Below are positions 36,791 through 49,302 of a stretch of 64,000 nucleotides of DNA, piece after piece (position 1 is the stretch's first letter; each line of letters opens with the position of its first letter). Under the pieces are notes generated by a model, which made no database searches, was not told the DNA's origin, and was given only the letters and a program-made list of their open reading frames with translations. Source of the DNA: Rhopalosiphum padi. Its lineage: Eukaryota; Arthropoda; Insecta; Hemiptera; Aphididae. The stretch spans positions 50,753,858 to 50,817,857 of the forward strand of contig NC_083598.1 in assembly GCF_020882245.1 (NCBI RefSeq). Reading direction: 5' to 3'. A program made the translations under genes and the position numbers.

Positions 36791-37234
36791 AATAAATAAA
36801 TAAAAATTAAAAAATTATTCAATACACCTGCAGTGGTATATTATGATAATAAAAATAATATTGTACAATAATATATTATTTTACATGAGGTAGAAACAAA
36901 ACAAAATATTATCTTATAATAATGTCCCGTCGACGGCACGGTCGGTCGTATGTTATTGCCCCTAACCGTCGCAGCTGAGATTACGATGATTATAATATAG
37001 TTGTATAGATATTGTGAGTTTGATATGAAAATACAATATCGTACGCCGAAACGGAGAACCCGACCGGCAATCTCCGTGTCGGATGAGCGAGAAAGTGGAA
37101 CACAGGGGGGAAAAATTTTCATAAAAAATTGTCATCGTCAGGTCCGCGAATGTAGTGGCACGTTTCTGTTTACCTGATGCACTCGCACGCGGACATAACG
37201 TGTCACGTTTGTACACGCGGTCGCGGGACCCGCA

Positions 37235-37533
37235 CTACAGACGACCGCCGCCGCCGTGCAGGCCGCAGTCCTGCACGCGGTACGGCTTCTTGACGGGCGG
37301 CTCGGAAGCTGGATTGTTGTTTTCCGATTTTTCTGGCGTGGCCGCGGCCGTCGTGCTGGCCACCAGCGCGTCGATGAGCGACACGTGTTCGTCCACCTCG
37401 GCCGCGGTGCACGCCAACAGCACGCACAGCTCTGCCGCCACCTCGGCAGCCGCGGACGGATCGATTCCGCGGATGGCCGACAACATGCACGACGCCGCCA
37501 TCACCGACGGTTTTTTCGCTATGAAATCGGGTT
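37235..37533 (-). CDS. CycD: Cyclin D, terminal coding exon (gene continues to higher coordinates)
   Basis: D-type cyclin, the regulatory partner of Cdk4/6 that drives G1 through Rb phosphorylation. The exon begins after a good acceptor (TTTTGCCCGCAG, AG at 37535-37534) with phase 1 and encodes 98 residues plus TAG. It opens EPDFIAKKPSVMAASCML, then SAIRGIDPSAAAEVAA and LLACTAAEVDEHVSLIDALV. This lines up with the end of cyclin D1/D2 (DVKFISNPPSMVAAGSVVAA followed by CDPDCLRACQEQIEALL): the last helices of the second cyclin fold. The exon start also fits the last-exon boundary of vertebrate D cyclins. A low-complexity tail (TTAAATPEKSENNNPASEPP) follows and ends GGGGRL. The exon is far more GC-rich than anything around it. 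Cyclin-box exons were not found up to 64000. A weaker alternative is another A/E-type cyclin-fold protein. Confidence 0.78.
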
Positions 37534-38360
37534 CTGCGGGCAAAACAAAAAAAATAAAAGAAACGGTTAGTATAAACATTTAATGTATCGATTATGTAAT
37601 TATGTTGTATAATATATTAATTTATAATTTATATACATATTTAACTAATTAACTCTCAGAGAAGTAAAAAAAAAATGTATTTACAAAATTACAACTTTTT
37701 TTATAATTAAAAACAGAAGCTATACGTTTATCAATTATAAATGCTAGTACGAGGACGTCATATACCCGCGTGTGCTGTCTGTCAGTGACGCATAACATAC
37801 TCAATATTTATAAATAGATTTAGGCATTCTAGTTTTGTGTGGTTAGCTAAGACATTTGAGACTATTTTTTTAAAATAATTACTATGCAGAGAATGAATTT
37901 TGACTTATTATACAATTTAAATGTAAAAAATTTATATAGGTATAGTAATAACTAATAAGTATAATGAGTATAATTTTAAGCCGGGTCTACACCAAACGCT
38001 CACCCGAGCGCAATGCCAAACATCACGCATTTCCCATAGTATCCCCCGATTCTCGAACATGGTAGGAACTAGCAACGTTGCAAAATATGTTTTGCGCATT
38101 TGGCGTGGACTCGGTTTTAGTATCGATATTGAACATGCAGATTTTTCTCGAACTGTTTCGAATTTATTGATATTTGAGAGTTCAATAAGTTCGCGATAAC
38201 CAATAACAATGTTTAATGAAATGATTAGAAATAAAAGAACTGCTAATATTATTATAACTTGCATACTTTAAATATTATTATAATTAATATTAATATATTA
38301 AACTAGGTATACGCAATAGAATATTCAGAACAGTTAACAGTTAACACATAATATAGTACC

Positions 38361-38446
38361 AAAAAAAAAAATAAAAAAAAAAAATAAAAACAAAAATAAA
38401 AACAAAAAATTAAATAAATAAATAAATTAATAAATAAATAAATTCA
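38361..38446. repeat. A-rich low-complexity tract
   Basis: About 85 bases built almost only of A-runs interrupted by single T or C, ending in AAAT repeats. On the minus strand it is a long T-rich pyrimidine tract. Confidence 0.85.
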
Positions 38447-41402
38447 TTACAAAAATAAAACAGGAGCTATTTATGATATCGATTATCTACTATACATATT
38501 ATTATATGCAAACGAAGTCATCGTGTCATCGTTGTATAGAAATTTATAATAAAACACTATAATTATAGTTATAATATACTATGCAGTCACTTAATTATAT
38601 CGTACAGTTAGTATAGTGAAAGTACTGTGCAGTGAGCGATTCTATAGTCCAAACGCAAAAACACCTGTATACAACGCGTCAATGCTCGCCGGCGGGGGTG
38701 TCTACAATGGGGGAATACTGCTCGAAATCCGTATGATAAACATTGTCTGTCATACACTAATACTGCATGTTAACGCGTACGGTCGACGACGATTTTTAAA
38801 ATACGTTTTTTCTTTTTCACAATAATATTACATTTAGCTGCAGGCAAATGTTTCAGTTGTTTCGGGCTGTACTGCAATGGGCAGCTGCACCGTGACTAAA
38901 TAGCATAGACCGGGCACGTCTAGCAAACCACTACACTCAGAATTTTCTAATTTTTACTAGATGTTCGAGTATAATAATGAATTTTGGAAATTTGTATTAT
39001 TAATTTATTATCTTCATGTTCGTATTATGAATAAACTGAAATGAATACTGGTAATTGGTATATTCTAACATACATGGGCGCTCATTAGGGGGAAATTTAG
39101 CTTAAACTTGAAACTTTTTTTATTTTGCCTCTCCCCTTAAAATGTTACCTATTTGCGTCAATGTAAATTATGATAATTATAACAGTCAATGGATATATTC
39201 AGAATTGTTTTAATTTTTACATCCCTGTTTGTCGAACTAGGTCCATTAAAACATTTTATATACTACAATACAAAAACTAACTATGCTTTGGCAAAACCTG
39301 CAGTAGTAAATAGAACCATAAGATTAACTATGGTAATAATCAAATTTATTTATCTAATTTCAATTAAATTAAGTCTTTTTATAACTATTTTATTAAATTT
39401 TACTATTAAAATTCACGCCTTAGAAATAATTAGTAAAAGCACAAGTTTTAAACAAATATAAATAAATATTTAACAATATTAATAAATACATATTAAGAGG
39501 GTAGGCATCACCAACATGTATTCCACTGCAGTTGTAGATTACAAAATTATTTGTATATTTGCAGCCGCATATATTATAGCCGAACGTTCATATTATCTTG
39601 TCTATAATACTATTTTTAATACAATATATATATATGTATAAAGTACAAAACACGAAGACATCCCATTTTAAATTTTAATACCTTAATATTATGATGTACA
39701 TACGAATGATAAAAAATTAATGTATACGAATACGAAACACGCCGTTAATATATATATATATATATATTATTCATAGAACTCGACACCGCTGCAGATCATA
39801 ATGGGCGTCTTATTTTAAAACATCGCTGCACCATATTATACCTATATGTATAGGTAAGTATATTGAAGAATTAGTATAAAAATTGAATTTCATTAGTGTG
39901 TGCACACCGAGGAATAATGTACTCCCATATCTCTTCTTCCGACGAAAAAGGGTTAGTATTGTTTTTTTTCATAGTTCTCATACATATTATCAATGGACCA
40001 AAAATAATAATAAAAAAGGGTATTCGGAGGACGTACGCACGATTATTGTAAACGGCATGCATAATACACGCAAGTATAATATTATAATATCATATTATTA
40101 TGTACATAGAAACTAGAAAGGGACCCGTTTACAGATGTCTCCTCTCGTGGGTCACACGACGGTGAGCGCATCGCAACATACTACACCACCCCGCGATATC
40201 GTCCTTACAGCACAATACGATGTATAGTTACAATAATATGTTTAACATAATATTATACTTAAACCTAACCGCAAATACCATATTACCTATATAGTAAATT
40301 AAACAAAATAATCGGAATAAGACAGATATGCTCGTCAAATTTTGTCATACTCGCGGTGGAAAACCAATAAACGATGGTTACTATAATATTATAATATAAT
40401 GTATAATTATATAATTATATTAAACTGACAAATATGGCAGTAAATATTTGTAAGATAATTTCGCGTTTAAATTTTAAATCAGCTCGTAACAACTATATGT
40501 GCCCCCCACAGCAATTATAAGTTCATCCACCCTTAATTATCGTATAATTTATAATAATCGTGACTGCCTTGTAGCAGATATAATAATATTGTGTTATTAT
40601 TAAAATATATAATGCACCCAAACGAAGGTAAAGTGATATGCGCATCTGTATCAAACTTCGGAAGACGACGTTTGCTTTGCTTGATCACCGGAAACTAATG
40701 TTTTAATGTTTTGTTAGGCGCATTATTGTTTTTAGTTCAATTATTAGAAAACGCGTTTAAAGTTGTCGGTCGTGCGCACATCCATCAAAACGTACGTCCG
40801 CTGTTCTAGTTCTATACATACATCGTTTAAAGTTAAGAGTGTATAGTGGCGAGAGTATTATGCGGGCCTTCATCGCGGGAGGATATCTTTACAGAAATTA
40901 AAAGGGAAGAGAATAACCGTCTCGATAATGGGTATTGTGGAGTGATTGCCACCGACAAATACAATTCTTAAGGTCAACATTTATAATTGTAGGTAATAAT
41001 AATAATAATAATATAAACGTCTCTTACATTTTATTCTTTGCTGAGATGAAACACCGTTACTTTTGTTTTTTTGTCATGTTTTCATACAACATAGTATAAT
41101 AAAATGTGGGTAAGTACACTCCGGGAAGTTAGAATAAAATAACCACTGCAGTGTAATGTACATAATGTATAGCGCCATAGCGGGGAGGACTCCGCAATGA
41201 CTATAATTTTTTCTCCTCGAAAATCTTTGTATTTGGTACTTGCGCAATTTAATTATTCTTCGCGTACACATTTCCGCGACAACATCAAAGATAAAAATAT
41301 AAAAATATGGTGCATCATCGTTTACCGCGTATAAGGTATAAAAATAATATTCAACCGTCTGGATAGAGGAGCGTTAATTAATAATATATTGAGCATATAT
41401 AA

Positions 41403-41771
41403 GTGAAGACGACGACGACGACGAAGAAGATGCCCCGCCGATCCGCTTTCGTACGCGGCGGCAGTTTGACCTCGACACGGCCGGTCGGTCGAGTCTTCGC
41501 AGCGGACACGTCGACGACCGCGCCGGAGGGACACGCGGCTCCGTGTGGTCATTGGCCTACGCCTCCACCGCCGCCGCTGACAACAAGACGACGACCGAGC
41601 GCGACACTCGGCAGCGGGTGCGGGGGACAGGTGCGCGGAGGTCGGAGGATCAACGGACTGCGTGTACCATGTGTTCGCGCCATGCGCGGTGCGTGTGTGA
41701 GTATATATATCTGGTCACTGCCGTCGTTGTTGTCCGGTTATGACGGAGGGATGGGGGCGAAGAGAGGTTGA
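41403..41771. other. CpG-rich block with GAC triplet repeats, open on both strands
   Basis: Starts with a GAC repeat (41407-41425) and holds dozens of CpGs. A plus-strand frame of 122 codons (from MKTTTTTKKMPRRSAFVRGG) and a minus-strand Arg-rich frame are both open, as expected when stop codons are rare in GC-rich DNA. Neither matches a family I know. A promoter or untranslated first exon is the most economical reading. Confidence 0.35.
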
Positions 41772-42749
41772 AAGGGCCGTCTAGTCGGATGTAGAACAGT
41801 TGTAGAGTCCTCAAATTTTCAACGAAATCACGCCCAGAAAATAGTTAGTAATAGCCAATAGGTATATCTTAAACCATTAAGTTTTTCATTTGCCGTCAAC
41901 TACGTATTTTTGTTGAAAAGCATCGCATTAGAATCACTTATTGTCGGAAATTTGGAATTGTATTTTTAGTACCTATTTATTGGAATCGAAATCTGCAATA
42001 TATATTATGTTGAAAATGTAATTGTGTAGAAAAATATTCTGTTGTCAACACATTATTATGTTGTTGAAACTGTATTATAGTGAACAATATTTTTTCGGAT
42101 TTGCATTTGCTAAAAACTAATTTTCATGGAAACGTTTATTATTAATTTTGGTTAACTGTTCCACGAACAAATACGTTTCTGGGATAATACTTCATTCCGA
42201 CAAAAAAATACATACGATTCCAAAACAATATTTGTCAATGGTTTAAGTTCCAAAAGCATACGTTTACGAGTAAATGATTTTCAAACGAAATGTTTCCGTC
42301 AAAATATATTTCCAAATCATCATTACAATTTAGAAAAAATGTTTTCCAAACTTTAACGTATGTGGAACTATTAACTAATAATTATTTTCCAACAAAATAT
42401 AGCTCTTCCTATGATTAGCGTGATCATAGTTAAACTGTTCAAAAGTGAGACACTTTATAAAAGTTATGAGAATTAACGCAACAGGACCTATTACATAATA
42501 TAATTATAAAAAACTTATCATTTAATTAATTTAACTTTTTTATGAAATTACCTGTATAATATATTAATAATTATTATTATTTATTATTATGTTAGTAGTC
42601 ATTACCTCAAAATAGCGTACATTTTTACTAAAACCATAGACCCATTATACATGGTAAAATATTTATTCATATAAAAATTAAAATATTCAATTTTCGTTAA
42701 TGTTGGACATAAACGGGACCATTTGAAAAGGGGGACGCAGATCTTAAAA

Positions 42750-43240
42750 GCGAGACAATTGCGCGCCTAATGTGAGATGTCTGGTCACACTATCTATAAT
42801 TGCACCCCCACACGACCACTTCTCCCTAAAATGTCGACCACGTGTACATTTATTTGTCTTACTATACGACGGGTGTTCCTTGGCGGCACTTCTTCGCCAC
42901 CGATTGTATAATCCCAACGTTACAGCCGCCGCAAAGGAGTCTGGTCCGCAGTCAGCCAGCCGCCCGCGAGTCATTCATTCGGGAGACCGCGAAAAAGACG
43001 ACATTATTATTATTAAATAAACATTGCAGTGCGTACCTATTATTGTTATATAAAACGTACACGTGCAGGCGAAATGTCGAAATCCGGACAAGCAGGAGAA
43101 ACACCGCAGCCGCCGAAAAAACATAATAATATCATAGAATCCGCGACCCCCGACCATATACACGTGCGTTTGCGAAAGACGAAAGCAAATAATATAATGG
43201 AAATAATAATAATAATAGGCACAACACACAAACGAGCAAG
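42750..43240 (+). promoter_or_regulatory. CpG-rich promoter-like block with candidate first coding exon
   Basis: A CpG-rich stretch (42770-42990) precedes an ATG at 43074 that opens MSKSGQAGETPQPPKKHNNI, continuing IESATPDHIHV, a hydrophilic Pro- and Lys-containing sequence. A donor CAC/GTGCGT ends the exon at 43163 in phase 0, and a weaker one at 43167 gives phase 1. The Arg, Ala and Pro composition of frames on the other strand is explained by GC content. The product is not recognised. It may be the 5' exon of the candidate gene ending at 47780. Confidence 0.25.
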
Positions 43241-45325
43241 CGAATTGGAATTCGCGTGATCGCCTATAATATATTAGAGTATTGTGTACGCCGTGATATG
43301 GTCCCTGTGGCGCAAAAGGCACGTTTTTCTTACTCTCGAACACGTCTCATTCTTTTGCAGTAGTAGTTGCGTAAAAACAACGAGAAATATTATAATACAA
43401 TTTTACACAATGAGTGCACCTATGTATATTCCGGTTTCGCGATACGCCGAAACTGATGTCGCGTAGAACCCTCGACGGATTAATTCGGAATCGATTATTA
43501 GATATTATTTAGACCCTGTTCTCTCGTCGATACTCGTCGTTTTTCACGAGTGATAAACATAATATTATAATAATATTTTATAATTTATTATAAATTATAA
43601 TTCGATATATAATTAAAAAACAATTTTTGAAACAAATAAATCTTTATATTTTGGTACTGTGTAGTATAAATTTACTTTAAATAGAATCTTCATACAATTA
43701 AACTTTATTTCTTCAAATTTAGTATTAAATTAATTATACTAGTAACACTTTGTTTTGAATTATGAATACTAATATTAAAATAGAAATTACTAATTTGGAT
43801 TTGTCCTATAACCCATAATGGATGAGAATATCCATAGAATAAAATCATAATATTTGTAAATTTTATCAGTGGTCATTTTCATAATTACCATATCATAATA
43901 TCCGCCATAGTGGTTTACTAGTATCATAGTAGTACCTAAAGTTCTCTCCACATAACGTGCCCGTGTATAGGCAGGAAATATTTCACTCTCATTTCTTTAT
44001 TATCTATAATCTATATGAATACATATTACCACGGCCGAAAACGGCGAAAACAATAACGTCTCGTCATTTCGCAGTTTTGTACTCAAAACACGCCATCAGT
44101 CCAATTTTTATACTTATTTTTTTTTTTCGGAAACCGACCCAAATACCACAATACATCACACAATGTTATTGGGTGCCTACTACCTACGTTTGATGTGAAT
44201 ATAAAACATATCAATTCAATTCGACCTGTCGACACGTTTGTAAACCAGCCTTGCACCGCTTGCCGCCGACTGAACAGCTCAGTTTGTGACCAGTCATGTC
44301 CCTTTCGAACATCATATTTTCCCACACCTTCGACGCAAACAATATAGGTACGGAACACACACAATGTGCGATTTAGTATGTAAATATACGCAATAATAAG
44401 GAGTCATTTTTGTATCCTATATACAAAAGTGTATACAATAATACATAAGTCGGCGGTATACCTTTTTATTATTATTATTATATGCATATATTATAACGTA
44501 ATATTTATTTTCTACACAAAAACGCAATATACTAGTGTGTGTATTATATAGTTACAACTCCAACAGATTTTACGTTCGTGATAAAAACTCGTTTATTAGT
44601 GAGCAAGGTGACCCACCCATATAGCAGTCAGTGATGCAGATGCTAAAGTTACGGGCACGCATAAGCTCCCAACGGATTTTTCGTATCGACCGGTGGCATT
44701 CCCCCACACCCCTACATCATCCACTGGCTATATCTAGATCCTTATCCTCGTTGGTCTATACCCGGAACCAGGAAGTAACGAATAGTACATTACATATATA
44801 GTTGTAATACCTATGTAACTGTATCGGTCTTGCGCGGCTAGCTGCAGTCGTACATATAACATATAGCGAACGATAGCAACACCTGGCCGCCCCGTCGACT
44901 ATTTTTGGGGGAGACACGAATAATAATAATATGAAAATGAATAAAAATCGAGATTTCTTTTTGTGAAATTAAATGACAAAAAAATATACAATATAAGTAT
45001 AAAATAAAATAGCAGATGTTTCCTTCCGTGAAAAGGACGAAAATCTTCGACGGTATTGTTCACGCTGCAAAGAATATAAGCAGGGTCGATGGTGCCACGA
45101 GCCACAATCTTTGCGTAACTCATACGGATCAGCAGCAGCAGTCTTGCGAGACATATGTATTATTATTATTATTATGTTATACAATGGGTGTAAAGAATCA
45201 ATAAGGGCTGGTCGATATCATCGTTGCGTTATATTTTATTATTGTGTGTTCAGTATATATTATAGAGAACCTACGCGTATTGCGTACATATACGCGCAAA
45301 ACATTCGGATTTGACTGATCTCCAT

Positions 45326-45329
<4 letters not shown>

Positions 45330-45361
<32 letters not shown>
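45330..45361. repeat. (AT)16 microsatellite
   Basis: Uninterrupted AT run of about 32 bases. Confidence 0.9.
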
Positions 45362-45362
<1 letters not shown>

Positions 45363-46727
45363 CAGTGTTATTTAGAGCCACCTCCCTCCCCCTAAAAAGG
45401 ATTAACCAAGACTAAATTCCCGGTTTAAAAAAATCCCTTTACTATACATATGTGTTTGTGTGATAAATCGAGAAACCTTGATATTCAATACATTATATAT
45501 AATATCAAATAGACCTAAAAGAATTTAAAAAATATATATCCTATAGACCACAACTTATTACCTATTGTATATGTCAGGAAGATGTAAACATATATTTCGA
45601 GTGTATTTATAGTATATAATTAACCTATAACCTATATCTTTGACACTATCTAACTAATTATAAATGTTCAACAACTATACCTGCCAATAATGAATTTACT
45701 AAAATTTGATATAATTTCAAGTAAATATGAGGTGAGAGAATTTAGTACCACGAAAGAGGAAAAAAGATGTTTTATCATCTTCTTGTCGAAGATTTGTAAC
45801 ATTAACTGATAGCCTTAAATTATTATTTTTTAACATTTACGCATCATCTCGAACTGCCACAAAGCCTACAAAAGCTATATAATAAAATATTATGAAAGAA
45901 AATGTATGGTATGTACAGTGATGTTGATATAGTATAGTAATATAGGCTTTACGGACGAAATACGATTGCCGGATTATAATAATAATACATTTCATACATT
46001 TTTTAAATGAATAATGACATTCCGTTAGTTTAAACGGTGCGCGACTGTTACGACTATTATATTTTTTTACAATAATTGGTCGGATGGTATATCGCTGTAA
46101 CGGAATTAAATTCTTTGGCACATATTTTATTATATGCGATGATCGTCGTGAATGCGTTAAAACGGTTCATAATCGCGATGATATTTTTTAACGAGATATC
46201 CGTATATCATCATTATCATCATATATATTGAAATTTATTGTAGTTCCGGACAAATCCGGTCGTAAAAAAATATTTATCGATATAGGAAAAACGGTCTTGT
46301 GACGACAAACAAACACGGACTGTAAAAGATGCCAATAATCATATTAAACTCGCCGGTTAGCAATAAAAATCGGTTAGTTCCGATAGGCCGGACAGCTGAT
46401 TCGATTTTATTATTATTATTACTATTATAGTATTATTACTAGTATACACGCGGAAAACGATTTGTAGACAAGGCAATGGCATATAATATGTATATATATA
46501 TATATAAATGTAATATAGGTGAATGTGATTTTTAAAAAAACACACACTCAGCAGCACACGCGTATATATTTGAAGAGAACGATCAAGAATGAGAGACGAG
46601 AGTGTAAAGAGCTCGTGAGGAAATGCACACCCATATGAAGGGGTCCACCGATGGGGTGCGACCGATTTTTCGTATTACTAGTACGGATTATTACCGATAA
46701 ATTCGATCATTCGTACCGTTTATCGCG

Positions 46728-46735
46728 ACGTATAT
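46728..46735 (+). promoter_or_regulatory. Possible TATA box upstream of the 47 kb candidate gene
   Basis: A GTATATAAGC match in locally CpG-containing sequence lies about 390 nt upstream of the first candidate exon at 47124. Weak evidence in AT-rich DNA. Confidence 0.2.
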
Positions 46736-47123
46736 AAGCTAAAAGAATCGCTAGACAGAACACAAATAAAAAAAAAAAAAACATCGACAATCCATACGGG
46801 AGATCGATTCTCAAAAGAGTAAAGGACCGTTAAATTCGTAGAAAATACTAGAAAGAGATTTCTACACTTGATTAAAACATGTATAATAATAGTATATTTT
46901 AGGTAGAAAAACGTAATCGACGAATTTATACCAAAATAATATTATTAAGAATTTTAATTTTTAATTTTCAATTATTTTCTGCAGGTATTTTTATTTCATA
47001 AACTTTAGTTAATGTTTCCCAGCACTGATCAATAAATTAAAATGGCATACTATAGTGATTTAAATCAAACGATAATATAATTATTTATAATTTAATTTCT
47101 TAAAAATAACTTCTATTTTTTAG

Positions 47124-47780
47124 GAAGGGATGGGCATTTGGTCGCACACCCTGTTACGAGCCTATTCTACGGTAAGTATGCAGATTACATTCCCGTGATG
47201 GATCTTCTTATAATTTTGTGATGATAAAAATTCAACAGCCTACGCACTTGTTTTTAACTATTATAAATTTAAAAGAACATATTAAATTATGTACAACCAA
47301 CCACCAACCTGTCGACCTGCAAAAGCAATAATTTTATTTCTCCTTCCGTCCGTCAGCTGCACAACGTACGATATAATATTATTATATCGTTAACACGTTA
47401 TCAGCATAGGTACATCGACTTATGCATTGTTTTTTTTTACCCTCTCTACGTCACGTTATTATTATTATTATTATTATACGTATATCCTTCGTAAAACCGT
47501 AATTACTATTATAGGTTCCGTGCTGCAGCTATAATACATCCTTTGACAAGACGTGAACGGGGAATCGTCCGACGACCACGAATACGACCGGGTTAACGGC
47601 ACAACTGTTATAATATCCCGTAACGCATTAAACCAGCCGGCCGTCCTTCGCGAGAACTACGCAATTTTCAGACGTCTCATTTATTATATAGGCACTGTAG
47701 TATTACTACTAAGTATTATAATAACAATCATAAAAAACTTGGACGATGACATCAACAACTTCGCCGCTGCTAATACGTGA
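47124..47780 (+). CDS. Candidate 3' exons of an unrecognised single-pass membrane protein
   Basis: A 48 nt exon (47124-47171) is framed by an excellent acceptor (TTCTATTTTTTAG) and donor (GTAAGT). Splicing to an acceptor at 47549-47550 joins RDGHLVAHPVTSLFY to DVNGESSDDHEYDRVNGTTV in one open frame that ends at 47780 (TGA after AANT at 47769-47777 or the adjacent stop). The protein then has LNQPAVLRENYAIFRRLIYY, a hydrophobic segment IGTVVLLLSIIITII and the acidic tail NLDDDINNF: a single membrane helix near the C-terminus. The second exon has no Met in frame, so it needs the upstream exon. An alternative acceptor at 47513-47514 would instead give a short frame MGIWSHTLLRAYSTVPCCSY ending DKT. 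The start exon is not identified. Confidence 0.35.
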
Positions 47781-49265
47781 CCTCGATAACCATCTTTATA
47801 ACAATATTATATACTTAAGATCAGGACACCATACAACCGTAATTAAAGGGGTTAGATATTAGCAATTTTAATGAAATATTTTTGAGAATTAAAATTTAAA
47901 ATCTTAAACATATTTAAATACTAATTTAAAGTATTTTTTTTTTAAATTGTCCCATTATTTCATAAGTCAGCATATCAACAATATTGGTTGTTGCATAATA
48001 ATAAGATTATAGAGAAAAACGGCTTCGTGTAGAATAAACTTGACATTTACAGCCAACTTACCAAATTTTATACAACATAGAAGAGAACATTATCACTTAA
48101 TACTTATTAGTTATTTGTTTTGCTGAAACGCGTTTTTATTATCGATAACAATATCAATATTGAATTGTAACAAACAAATAAAAATATTTCAACTTTAGGA
48201 TTAATCGGTTTTAAATATTTTTAAATAATTTCTAAAAATGTTACGACGTAGATAAAATTATTTTCTATGTAATGTGAAAATTTGGCAAATCTCCCGTGAA
48301 TACAGAAGCGAAATAAGTTTGTTTATCCCGCGCAACATTATTCCATTAATAAATTACGGACTTTGTGACATCATTTTGTTGTGAATTTACAAAAAACAAA
48401 AATATATTTAAAATCACCGATAATACATAATATTCATAAAATAATAATATAATATTATATAATACAAGAAGGACTAAACCGTCAATTAACTATATTTTAA
48501 CATGAAGATTGTTTTAGAACAAATCAAAACAATGTTAACCATCACGAGTTTAAAGTAATGATCAAATTATTAGTATGCGAAAATTGGTTTTAGGGAAATG
48601 TAATTTATAATTTGCTAAGATAAACCGTTTTCTTATCTACGGTGTAAAAATACAAAACGATATTAAAATACACGGCGTACACACAGAATATAATCGAGTT
48701 TATCATAATATCGTTTCCAAGAAAGGTTAATTATGTCAACGTGTTAGACGAATACTATATAATATTGTAATCTATAGTAGTATGTTAGTCACGCATTCAA
48801 GACTAGCCAGAAAACACAAATTTTTTCTTCAAAAATTTCATCAAATTATCCGATTAGCATAACAGCTCGGTTACGAAGTCCAGTGCATTCGAACTAAAAC
48901 GTCCAGCGACATATGGTATCAATTGTTTTTCATCGGGTAATTGTTTATTTCGAGGTGCACACGCGTCTCTTCATGGTTCTATACACACTCCTCCGCTAGA
49001 GTTAATTATTATATAAAAAGACAACGCACTATGCTATAAGGAAATATAACACGTACTATTATAATATGTGTGTAGCTTTAATGAATTCAAAAAAAATAAA
49101 ATAAATGATTGTCTTGACAAAATGCTAACGAATTCACCAAATGTCGTTTACAGTTGGTGAAGTTTTGTTTTTAATTTTCGGTCCGTTGGATATATATTTC
49201 TCGAAGACAAACTGTCCGCCGCTAAGTTTAACGATATTTTTTCTAAACAGACATACTTTTGGTGG

Positions 49266-49266
<1 letters not shown>

Positions 49267-49301
<35 letters not shown>
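49267..49301. repeat. (TAA)n microsatellite
   Basis: About twelve uninterrupted TAA units. Confidence 0.9.

Positions 49302-49302
<1 letters not shown>

Larger units (their letters stand above)
30381..37234. other. AT-rich gene-poor DNA; right part may be CycD 3' UTR or downstream flank
   Basis: Contains MITEs (30773-30896, 32542-32732, 34441-34590), microsatellites and homopolymers, but no conserved exon. Since CycD ends at 37235 on the minus strand, its 3' UTR must lie directly below that position. Minus-strand poly(A) candidates include AATAAA at 36131-36126, giving about 1.1 kb of UTR. 35000-35140 is less repetitive than its surroundings and could belong to a longer UTR, but this is a guess. 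Confidence 0.4.
37534..47123. other. Probable CycD intron or upstream DNA with CpG-rich patches
   Basis: No cyclin-box exon was seen on the minus strand; searches for the reverse complement of WMLEV and ALCAT coding patterns found nothing. Contents include a dispersed-repeat-like patch at 37981-38110 beginning CCGGGTCTACACCAAACGCT, an A-rich tract (38361-38446), CpG-rich blocks (41403-41771, 42750-43240) and an AT run (45330-45361). 38600-38830, 40130-40200 and 44640-44900 are locally less AT-rich without a supported feature. Confidence 0.4.

Noticed and set aside
37155..37583. 142-codon plus-strand frame and 95-codon second minus-strand frame over the CycD exon
   Set aside because: Shadows of the GC-rich CycD coding exon; composition explains them and they lack splice logic or family similarity.
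40860..40970. Plus-strand frame with REDIFTEIKREENNRLDNGY
   Set aside because: About 40 codons, no start or splice signals of quality, no recognised domain; could be a decayed transposon piece, but nothing supports it.
44083..44364. 93-codon minus-strand ORF (contains GKYDVRKGHDWSQTELFSRR)
   Set aside because: Composition is somewhat coding-like, but no acceptor/donor pair or family match could be assigned.
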